From contig NZ_CP051204.2 in the NCBI RefSeq assembly GCF_012516375.2, positions 6,510,001 through 6,574,000 on the forward strand: a stretch of DNA of 64,000 bases. Direction: 5' to 3'. The stretch is from Chitinophaga oryzae. Lineage in GTDB: Bacteria; Bacteroidota; Bacteroidia; Chitinophagales; Chitinophagaceae. The notes below the pieces were generated by a model. That model searched no databases, was not told the origin of the DNA, and saw only the letters and a list, made by a program, of their open reading frames with translations. Each line of letters begins with the position of its first letter. The stretch's first letter is position 1. Positions 46,105-52,866 of this stretch are shown in pieces. The translations under genes and the position numbers were made by a program.

Positions 46105-46415
46105 CTATGCGAGGCATCTGGTTTCGCCTCCGTTCGAACCCACCGGTGTATTGGGTCCGGATAATGTGGTACTACAATAGCATTTAAAGGTGCTATATCC
46201 GTAGGGTCCGTGATCTGTTACTTCCACTTTACAATAACCGTATGCTGTTTCATAATGCCCATCCGGGAATTGTGCGGTGTAGCTGCAGGCACTGTCCTGA
46301 CACTTTTTTGTTCCATCATCGCCTCCCCCACTATCGTAGCCCCCAAAATACCTCGCATCTGAACTTTACTCAGTTCTTCTTCGATACTGAACCGTTTGAT
46401 GTTTTTTGAACTCAT
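46105..46415 (-). CDS. Double-glycine-leader cysteine-rich peptide precursor, frameshifted
   Basis: Frame-corrected, the gene encodes 103 residues. The leader has FSIEEELSKVQMRGILGG (residues 9-26) and ends in a GG cleavage site. The observed sequence loses one G at the GG codon (five instead of six G's in the coding strand; plus-strand C run 46340-46344), so a naive reading gives a 65-residue protein with a wrong C-terminus. Restored, the 77-residue core begins YDSGGGDDG and has six cysteines at residues 39, 44, 62, 79, 81 and 101, for example KKCQDSACSY and KCYCST, and ends RCLA. It is glycine-, tyrosine- and threonine-rich with no LanA-like Ser/Thr cluster, so disulfides are more likely than lanthionines. 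Family resembles Bacteroidota GG-leader precursors; the activity is unknown. Confidence 0.78.
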
Positions 46416-46487
46416 AATGTAACTTTTTTCTCGGGAAAATTAAAATGCTCTTATTTAAAGCCTATGACGCAGTAACGGCTGGCAACT

Positions 46488-48116
46488 TTATGTAGACAGA
46501 AAATACCTGACATCGTTGATGGTATATATGTCCGGCAATTCATGTCCGTTGATGAAGAACGTTGGAGTAGCGGTAACACCTGCCGTATCACACCATCTGC
46601 GCATGGCTGTCAACCTGGGGCCATGCTGGTGGATGCCTTCCGGCAAAGGGTACTTCAAGGCGAAGTCGGCATAGTTCGGGTGATGATACCAGTCATCCAA
46701 CGCCTGCAGCATCAGCGCAGGGTCGTTTCTGTCATACAATGCCAGCAAGTGTTTTGCCGGGAAACTCCGAACATCAGATTCTTCTGCCGTAGCGGTAAAA
46801 ATGATCTGTACCGAAACATCATGACCGGATCTGGCAATGGCTCCTATAGCGCCGTGCGATTGAATACAGGGAGGACAATACGGATTACAGACTTTAATAA
46901 CTTTGTTGACGGCATCAGGATTTCCAATCAGTATGCCTAAGCCTTCATGGCTGCTCACGGCTTTCTGATTCGTCAATGTCGACTGGAAAACCTGTTGATT
47001 GCGCATTAATTTACTAAGCGAATGCCCTTTCAATACGCCCTCTTTGGCTTTTAGCTGCAGCGGCTTGATAACCTGGCGCAGAAAAAGGGGAATACATATA
47101 AAAGCAATGAGCGATCCGGTCTGTTCCAACATGTTAACCGAAAAGGCCATCGGAAACGGACGTATCCAAACCGCACAGCAAAACTCGCAGAAAAGAATAG
47201 CCAGCGTAGTCAGGCAAAGGAGGCACCAACGACCAATGACATACTTCTGTTGATACAGAGAGTAAGGTATAAAGCCGACGGACAATAAGCTCAGCAGTGA
47301 AGCAGCATAGACGGCACCGGGAGAAAAGTGACTCATAAAAAGAGATAACAGCCCACCTGAGAAATAAGCGAACCCAATATCGCCCCAACTTATACCGGCA
47401 AAAATTTTGGAAGATTTTGCGCTCAACACTGCACCGCAACCGGTCGTCTTTCCCACGCCACATATTTTTTTCAATAACGGATTGTGCTGGTCCAACTCTC
47501 CCATAAGCAGTAATCCGGCCACCACTAACCCCGACAATTTCAGTATAGAATAAATCACCATCATCCAGACAGCAGTTCTCTGTTGCCCTGACGACAAAAA
47601 TGCCTGAAGGCAAAAAAAGATCAATGGCGTCAGAAAGGTGAGTCCGATCCCCGCCCGGGACGCCATAGCGCTGCGCTGTTTCAGTCGGTAATCCTCCTCG
47701 CCGGCGGTGTCCTCCGCTTCTGCCAACAGTATAACCCCCGTCCATCTGCCCAGAAAATGCATCCTCTTTTCAGATACAGGCTTATTGGAGTCATTATAAA
47801 ATATTACCTGCGTTTCGGTTACCTCACCTACGGTGACGAACCGGGTCTGCGTACCCTCCCTGACATGTGCCATAAAAGGGCAGGGAACCGATGCAAAATT
47901 TTCCTGGCTGACTTTCACCGCCTTTGTTTTTACGCCCCATTGTGTAAGCGACTCGTAAACGCTCAGTAAACTCGGATAATCAGGATGCCCTTTTAATGCA
48001 TTTTCCAGAGATTCATTGGTAACATTTACCTTCAACAGCCTTAACAACTGTTGGGTGGCCAGCACACAATTGTCTTTAGAGAGATGGAAAAATGCATGGA
48101 GGATAGACATCGGCAT
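46488..48116 (-). CDS. C39-like/VKOR/thioredoxin fusion membrane protein
   Basis: ATG at 48116 (MPMSILHAFF; M at 48110 is also possible) gives 542 residues. The N-terminal region (1-130) resembles a C39 peptidase: SKDNCVLATQQLL with Cys17, FMAH with His84 and YNDSNK with Asn108/Asp109. The canonical Gln six residues before the Cys is His here, so peptidase activity is uncertain. A VKOR domain follows (about 150-350) with Cys219/Cys227 and the WCLLC active pair (298, 301). A thioredoxin-like domain has CNPYCPPC (410-417) and cis-Pro in TATPTFFING. It would oxidise cysteines, and perhaps recognise or cut the GG leader of the peptide 72 bp downstream. Confidence 0.88.
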   Translation of the reverse strand: MPMSILHAFFHLSKDNCVLATQQLLRLLKVNVTNESLENALKGHPDYPSLLSVYESLTQWGVKTKAVKVSQENFASVPCPFMAHVREGTQTRFVTVGEVTETQVIFYNDSNKPVSEKRMHFLGRWTGVILLAEAEDTAGEEDYRLKQRSAMASRAGIGLTFLTPLIFFCLQAFLSSGQQRTAVWMMVIYSILKLSGLVVAGLLLMGELDQHNPLLKKICGVGKTTGCGAVLSAKSSKIFAGISWGDIGFAYFSGGLLSLFMSHFSPGAVYAASLLSLLSVGFIPYSLYQQKYVIGRWCLLCLTTLAILFCEFCCAVWIRPFPMAFSVNMLEQTGSLIAFICIPLFLRQVIKPLQLKAKEGVLKGHSLSKLMRNQQVFQSTLTNQKAVSSHEGLGILIGNPDAVNKVIKVCNPYCPPCIQSHGAIGAIARSGHDVSVQIIFTATAEESDVRSFPAKHLLALYDRNDPALMLQALDDWYHHPNYADFALKYPLPEGIHQHGPRLTAMRRWCDTAGVTATPTFFINGHELPDIYTINDVRYFLST

Positions 48117-48573
48117 AACAAAACTGATTATAGGTAAAACACAGGGCACAACAAAACCGCATGTTGGATTATACCAGCATATGTAACGGGAACTATACAG
48201 GTTAATGACTAATAATACAGCATCCTGACAAACAACTAACCAAGCGTGCTATATCAATTTTAATTGTTTTTCATCTTCGCTTCGGGTTAACCCACAGGAC
48301 CGGTACAGGTCTTTTCAGCTGTCAACACGCAGCCACATTAAATATATGTAATTCCCAAAAAAAACTTCTCAGGCAGTTGATTACGCATTATCACCCGTCC
48401 CTTAAACCTGTCTTGATGCCCGACGCTGAAATAGCGCATTGGCTTTCATTCTTCATCAGTAATCTTTACTTTTCCTCCAAAGGAAAAAAATTTCACCCAA
48501 ATTATCTACAACGTAAAATCAGGCGGGACGCCTCAAAAATAATTTGAGACACCCCGTCTTATAAAACTATTCT
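48117..48573. other. 457-bp intergenic region before the peptide cassette
   Basis: The region between the minus-strand VKOR fusion and the minus-strand gene at 48574 has no open frame. Its right end holds the hairpin at 48530-48563. The remainder is A/T-rich and should contain the promoter for the leftward peptide cassette, but I found no convincing -33/-7 pair. No RNA structure was recognised. Confidence 0.4.
48530..48563 (-). terminator. Possible terminator of the 594-residue protein gene
   Basis: Read on the minus strand, GGGGTGTCTCAAA pairs with TTTGAGGCGTCCC over 13 positions including G-T pairs, just after the stop codon at 48574. The T tract is weak. Confidence 0.4.
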
Positions 48574-50358
48574 CTATGCTAACGCATACCTCTGAATGAT
48601 ATGAGCCAGTTGCAGACGAGCTTGTTCCAGTTCCGGCAGCAGCGTTTCCGGCAGCACGCCTGTTGTTGCCAGCTGACAATAGTAACCAATGCCTTTAGTA
48701 AGTTGTTCGGAGAACGTACGGAAATACTTTTGTTGCTGCGCCAGCGTATCCTGCCGTCGGGCTTTTTCCAGTTGCTCCGTGAGATAATTGAGATACAGTT
48801 TCAGTTCCGTGATGAACATATGCGGCCGTTCGGTGGCTCCGAGTATGTCCTGCCGCCCGTAAATATGATCGGTCATGGTTTGCAGCGACACTTCTTTATT
48901 AAAATAAGCGATGCCGGGGCCTGGGCATATGTTGACCGTAGGACGGCCTTTCACAAACGGCTTTTCGTATTCGATCGCCGCCGCGTTGCTGAGGCCTACG
49001 CACAGGCACTCTTTGTCCAGCACCGATTCCAGCTGCTCCTGGTATACATCTTCCGGCAGTTGCAGCGATTGCAGTTGTGCTACCTTCAGGCGTTGATATT
49101 GACGGGAAGCGGTACAGATGGGTTTCTCCGTGAATTCTGTATTAAACGACAGGTGTTTTTCCGTGCAGGGGCTACCGGGTTTTCCGGCCTGGATGCGTGC
49201 CAGCCGTTCTTTTTCGGCGGTGCTGCCTTTCAGGTAGTGGAACCGGGCGCCCAACGGCGAATGGTAGCTGAGCGTAAGGTCCGCCGGGGTGGCGTTGCAC
49301 AGGCGTTGCCTCGTGTCTGCGTCTACTGTGGTGGCTTCCGGCACCAGCAGAAAAGGGGTGCCCCAGCCGGTGCTGTCCAGCCCATAGTAGGTGTGCAGCA
49401 ACTGGTCTTCCGCCGCCGTGCCAATACCGCCCTGTGCGGATATCTTCAATGCCGGCGGGTGGGCAAAGGCAGGGAGACCTTTGTTTTGAAGCGCGGGTTG
49501 GTAAAGGGCAAATAAGGTGTCCACCAGTTCCTGCCGGCGTACTTTGAATTCTTCCAGGATAGGCCCCATCAGCGTACCGTCTGACGGGAAGGCGTGGCCG
49601 CCGCAGTTCAGTCCCGATTCGATACGGAATTCACTGACCCAGATACCTTTTTTAGCGAGGTACTTGCCTTGGATAAGAGCGGAACGGAAATCGCTCACCT
49701 TGACGATGATTTTTTTGCTGAAGTTGCCCGCTGCGTCAGCATTGAACTGCGGGCATTTCTCGAGATAGTTGTACAGGCGGGGATTCATACCGGCGGAGAA
49801 AACGATGGAAGAATCCGTCAGGTCGCTGTTGACATACCCTCTCAGGGCCGCTACTGCATCAGAGCCGTCCGTGATGGGCTGCCCATTGTCATCGTAATTA
49901 TCTTTATCTGTTTTGGTCATGATGTTGACATCGATGCTCCCGGGTCTGATAGCGCTGCGCAGACTGGACGCCAGTGAGGCCTTTTCCCGGCTGTCCGCTG
50001 TGCTGGTCATTTGCCGATACATCTGTTTGAGGACATGGTGCTCTGGTAGCATCTCGAAGTAACGGGTAATTTCAGACCCCGCTTCAAAGGCTTTGTGACG
50101 GAGCTGTTCCACCTGTTCCTTTACGATCCGGTTGACCAGGTTCAGGTAGTCCGTAATACGCCGGGCCCTGTAGTCGGGTTCCGTGGCCGGGATAGGCCGG
50201 TACGTCTCCCCCGCGGCCGGGTAATAATGGCTCCGCATCATTTCAATGAGCCGGTCTTCGATAATGGAGATGACGGAAGAAATGCCAAACCGCGCCACTT
50301 TAACAGGACTGTCGATCGTATAAGCCAGTCCCATCACAGGTATATGGAATGTGTGCAT
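48574..50358 (-). CDS. Unknown 594-residue protein, possible FMN-type TIM-barrel
   Basis: The protein begins MHTFHIPVMGLAYTIDSPVKVARFGISSVISIIEDRLIEMMR. It contains LNCGGHAFPSDGTLMG (about 255-270) and KISAQGGIGTAAEDQLLHTYYGLDSTGWGTPFLL (about 315-350). Both resemble the GGH and GGI phosphate-binding loops of nitronate monooxygenase-like TIM barrels, but this is only a pattern. It has ECLCVGLSN and several other Cys, and no signal peptide. It is divergent from queD with a shared 100-bp region that holds a probable Rrf2 site. I do not recognise the family with confidence. Confidence 0.5.
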   Translation of the reverse strand: MHTFHIPVMGLAYTIDSPVKVARFGISSVISIIEDRLIEMMRSHYYPAAGETYRPIPATEPDYRARRITDYLNLVNRIVKEQVEQLRHKAFEAGSEITRYFEMLPEHHVLKQMYRQMTSTADSREKASLASSLRSAIRPGSIDVNIMTKTDKDNYDDNGQPITDGSDAVAALRGYVNSDLTDSSIVFSAGMNPRLYNYLEKCPQFNADAAGNFSKKIIVKVSDFRSALIQGKYLAKKGIWVSEFRIESGLNCGGHAFPSDGTLMGPILEEFKVRRQELVDTLFALYQPALQNKGLPAFAHPPALKISAQGGIGTAAEDQLLHTYYGLDSTGWGTPFLLVPEATTVDADTRQRLCNATPADLTLSYHSPLGARFHYLKGSTAEKERLARIQAGKPGSPCTEKHLSFNTEFTEKPICTASRQYQRLKVAQLQSLQLPEDVYQEQLESVLDKECLCVGLSNAAAIEYEKPFVKGRPTVNICPGPGIAYFNKEVSLQTMTDHIYGRQDILGATERPHMFITELKLYLNYLTEQLEKARRQDTLAQQQKYFRTFSEQLTKGIGYYCQLATTGVLPETLLPELEQARLQLAHIIQRYALA

Positions 50359-50395
50359 GTTGATGAAGTTGTTTCAGGCAGCAATATTAACAAAA

Positions 50396-50413
50396 AAGGA
50401 CACAAATATCTTT
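50396..50413. promoter_or_regulatory. Probable Rrf2 site A between the unknown gene and queD
   Basis: AAGGACA-CAAA-TATCTTT is an imperfect 18-bp inverted repeat of the form AAGGAYA-N4-YRTCYTT shared with three other sites in this block. It lies 10 bp upstream of the queD -7 box TACCTTTG (50423-50430). Confidence 0.65.
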
Positions 50414-50422
50414 TTTTAATTG

Positions 50423-50430
50423 TACCTTTG
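50423..50430 (+). promoter_or_regulatory. -7 box of the queD promoter
   Basis: TACCTTTG fits TAnnTTTG exactly, 31 bp before the start codon. Confidence 0.6.
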
Positions 50431-50460
50431 AATAATTCTTCAAAAACAACAGAGCGGGAT

Positions 50461-50892
50461 ATGTTACAACTGACAAAAATATTCAGTTTCGAAACGGCGC
50501 ATGCCTTGCATGCCTACAATGGAAAATGCAAAAACATCCACGGGCACTCCTACAAACTGCATGTAACGGTAAAAGGCCGGGACAACAGCGAGGCTTATCT
50601 GCCGGCGCCGGGGATACTGGTCGATTTTAAAGTAATCAAAGAACTGGTGCAGCAGACCATCGTGCAGCATTTTGATCATCGCCTGATACTTTCGGCGGCC
50701 TATATGCAGGCCCATCCCGATTGCAGCACCCAGGAAAACCTGTGGGTATGGGAAATGGAGCCTTCCGCGGAGAACATGATATTGTATATGCAACGGGTAT
50801 TGCAGGCGGCGCTGCCGGAAGAGGTGGCGCTGGCCGGCCTGCGGCTCTATGAGACCAGCGACTCGTATGCTGAGTGGGTACCGGCGGGTTGA
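50461..50892 (+). CDS. queD: 6-carboxytetrahydropterin synthase-type protein (QueD/PTPS family)
   Basis: ATG at 50461 gives 143 residues; upstream in-frame codons overlap the regulatory region. FSFETAHAL with His14, the catalytic-type Cys23 in NGKCKN and NIHGHSY with His27 and His29 form the zinc and active site of the PTPS fold. FDHRLIL and the terminal YETSDSYAEW are usual for QueD. It makes carboxytetrahydropterin for queuosine and related 7-deazaguanines. A biopterin-type role is a less likely alternative. It is transcribed with, or just before, the Rrf2 gene. Confidence 0.85.
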   Translation: MLQLTKIFSFETAHALHAYNGKCKNIHGHSYKLHVTVKGRDNSEAYLPAPGILVDFKVIKELVQQTIVQHFDHRLILSAAYMQAHPDCSTQENLWVWEMEPSAENMILYMQRVLQAALPEEVALAGLRLYETSDSYAEWVPAG

Positions 50893-50938
50893 CCGGTATC
50901 TCATTTCTTATTATCTTGCAACCTTCTGAATTGATATT

Positions 50939-51397
50939 ATGCTGTCGAAAACTGCTGAATACGCCCTGAGAGCGACAATTTACATTGCGCTGAAGGGGTC
51001 GGAAGAGAACAAGCTGGGAATCGAGGAAATAGCCCTGGGCATTGATTCACCCAAATCATTTACGGCCAAGATACTACAGCTGCTCACGCAAAACAACCGC
51101 GTGATCAGTTCTGTGCGCGGCCCCAATGGCGGATTTTATCTGACCGACCGCGCCCGGAAGCTGCCGGTAAAGGCCATCCTCGAAGCGGTGGAAGAAGCCA
51201 GCGTGATCACCAAATGCGTACTGGGCCTGAAAGAGTGCTCCGAAACAAGGCCCTGCCCCATGCACACCCAATATAAAAGCATCAAAAAACAGCTCAAACA
51301 GATGTTTGAGAAAACATCCATCCAGCAACTGGTGGACGAATTCAACAAAGGCAATTACTTTATCGATAACCTGAAAGGCGTCCGCAAACCCTGCTAA
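50939..51397 (+). CDS. Rrf2-family regulator with three cysteines (NsrR/IscR type)
   Basis: The 152-residue protein begins MLSKTAEYALRATIYIALKG with the winged helix (SFTAKILQLLTQNNRVISSVRGPNGGFYLT). Three cysteines follow at 93, 100 and 106, the pattern C-x6-C-x5-C used by NsrR, RsrR and IscR to hold a [Fe-S] cluster. Rrf2 regulators of this type sense nitric oxide or Fe-S status. Its position before the nos operon suggests control of nitrous oxide reduction in response to NO. The four inverted repeats nearby are the probable targets. A -7-like TATCTTGC at 50912-50919 lies upstream. Confidence 0.9.
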   Translation: MLSKTAEYALRATIYIALKGSEENKLGIEEIALGIDSPKSFTAKILQLLTQNNRVISSVRGPNGGFYLTDRARKLPVKAILEAVEEASVITKCVLGLKECSETRPCPMHTQYKSIKKQLKQMFEKTSIQQLVDEFNKGNYFIDNLKGVRKPC

Positions 51398-51573
51398 CGC
51401 GGCCGCCTGCCCATCTTTCCTTCCCGCATCAGGAAAGTACTATTTTCCCCCTTCCGCTCTTTCGTGCAAGCTTTTACGTTACGCCACGGCGTACCGCTGT
51501 TCACTTTATATGTCGACTGTCATGCTGTTTCCTGATTTATATCAGCTCAGGTTTTTTGGCCGGTATATTAAAA

Positions 51574-51591
51574 GAAGATATTTTTGTCCTT
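51574..51591. promoter_or_regulatory. Probable Rrf2 site B
   Basis: GAAGATA-TTTT-TGTCCTT, the reverse orientation of AAGGACA-N4-TATCTTC, lies upstream of the flavodoxin-like gene and only 6 bp from site D. Confidence 0.6.
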
Positions 51592-51597
51592 AAATAG

Positions 51598-51615
51598 AAG
51601 GATATGATCATCCTT
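51598..51615. promoter_or_regulatory. Probable Rrf2 site D
   Basis: AAGGATA-TGAT-CATCCTT is the best palindrome of the four and overlaps the -7-like ATCCTTTG at 51610-51617, a position suited to repression. Confidence 0.65.
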
Positions 51616-51688
51616 TGTTTAGAGTAGCACGGACAGCGGGTCACAACGCTTTTCGCCTATCACGTGAAATGTTCAATACATTCCTGCT

Positions 51689-52207
51689 ATGCGCGGCATC
51701 ATTATTTTTCAATCCAAATACGGGGCTACAAGACAGTACGCCACCTGGATCAGCAAGGCACTGCAGATACCGGCAGCAGCAGCCGGCGAAATCACCCACG
51801 CCCAGCTGGCGGCGGCCGACTTTATCATCCTGGGCACCAGCATCTACATCGGGAAGATGCTGCTGCGCGGCTGGCTGGAGCAACAGGCGCCGCAGCTCCG
51901 GGGCAAACCGCTGTTTCTCTTTGTGGTATGCGCCACCAGAGGGGAGAAGCAGGAAAAGCTCAACAGCTACGTTGTACAAAATATGCCGGCACAGTTACTC
52001 TCCCACTGTCACCGTTATTTCTACCCCGGCAAAATACAATACAGCGAACTGTCATTCGCCGATAAGCTGAAAGTTCGCGCCGGCGGCCTGATGGCCCGGC
52101 TCATGAACAAACCGCTTGACATATCGGACTTCAACCGGATCGATGAAACACTGGCTGCGCCCCTCGTAGCCGATGTGCAGTCGTTTCATCAAAACCAAAA
52201 TCCGTAA
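51689..52207 (+). CDS. Flavodoxin-like protein
   Basis: The 172-residue protein begins MRGIIIFQSKYGATRQYATWISKAL, the FMN phosphate-binding loop of flavodoxin-fold proteins (short SKYGATRQ). FIILGTSIYIGKM is the second typical strand-loop. The fold resembles the flavodoxin_5/HemG-like group. It could deliver electrons to an envelope reductase. Its promoter region carries two probable Rrf2 sites. It precedes the cytochrome c gene by 130 bp. Confidence 0.78.
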   Translation: MRGIIIFQSKYGATRQYATWISKALQIPAAAAGEITHAQLAAADFIILGTSIYIGKMLLRGWLEQQAPQLRGKPLFLFVVCATRGEKQEKLNSYVVQNMPAQLLSHCHRYFYPGKIQYSELSFADKLKVRAGGLMARLMNKPLDISDFNRIDETLAAPLVADVQSFHQNQNP

Positions 52208-52286
52208 ATCAAAAAATCCGCAAATCACTAAATGCTCTACCGGATGTTCGACAATTCTTCCTGAACGTTTTTTTTCATCTTATATA

Positions 52287-52304
52287 AAGGATAAAAATGT
52301 CCTT
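52287..52304. promoter_or_regulatory. Probable Rrf2 site C, before the nos operon
   Basis: AAGGATA-AAAA-TGTCCTT is an 18-bp inverted repeat matching sites A, B and D, 33 bp before the cytochrome c start codon. Confidence 0.65.
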
Positions 52305-52337
52305 ATTTATACTTCTTACTAAACAAAAATAGATACC

Positions 52338-52841
52338 ATGAAACAAGCATCCTTCCTCACAGCAGTCGCGGCAACGGCATTGCTGCTTTATAGCTGCGGA
52401 TCTGCGCCACAGCAGGCCGACACGGAAAAACCGGCCACCGACAACAGCATGGCCGCCTCCACCACAGCTCCCGCCGCGGATGCGCCGGCTACTGCCGGCG
52501 ACGATAAAGGCAAGGGCAAATTCACCAGCGTCACCCTCACCGATCCGTTGGACCAGGCTATGATCACCAGCGGTAAAAGTACCTATGAAGTAAAATGCGC
52601 GGCCTGTCACAAACTGTCCGCCGAAAAGCTGGTCGGCCCCGGCTGGAAAGGCGTTACTGAAAGAAGGAAACCGGAATGGATCATGAACTTCATCACCAAC
52701 ACCGACGAAATGATCGATAAAGACCCGGCGGCACAGGCCATGCTTGAAGAATGTATGGTACGTATGCCCAACCAGCACCTTACCGATGATGAAGCCAGGC
52801 ACCTGCTGGAATACATGCGGGCCAACGACGGTAAAAAATAA
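52338..52841 (+). CDS. c-type cytochrome lipoprotein of the nos operon
   Basis: The 167-residue protein has a lipoprotein signal (LLLYSCGS, Cys20). A low-complexity Ala/Pro/Thr linker follows. The single-haem cytochrome c domain has CAACH (87-91), and a Met in CMVRMPNQH is the probable axial ligand. It presumably passes electrons to NosZ. The position directly upstream of nosZ is common in clade II operons of Bacteroidota. It starts the operon. Confidence 0.9.
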   Translation: MKQASFLTAVAATALLLYSCGSAPQQADTEKPATDNSMAASTTAPAADAPATAGDDKGKGKFTSVTLTDPLDQAMITSGKSTYEVKCAACHKLSAEKLVGPGWKGVTERRKPEWIMNFITNTDEMIDKDPAAQAMLEECMVRMPNQHLTDDEARHLLEYMRANDGKK

Positions 52842-52866
52842 TTGCTGACACTCACTCCATCTGCAT

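Noticed and set aside
46340..46344. Phase variation of the peptide by slippage in the C run
   Set aside because: The run is only five or six bases, too short for typical slippage switches, and seven other genes with the same defect argue for a sequencing cause.
46218..46415. 65-residue protein as the true peptide product
   Set aside because: Its C-terminus diverges right after the leader at a homopolymer, while the alternative frame gives a GG site, six Cys and a stop. The longer corrected reading is preferred.
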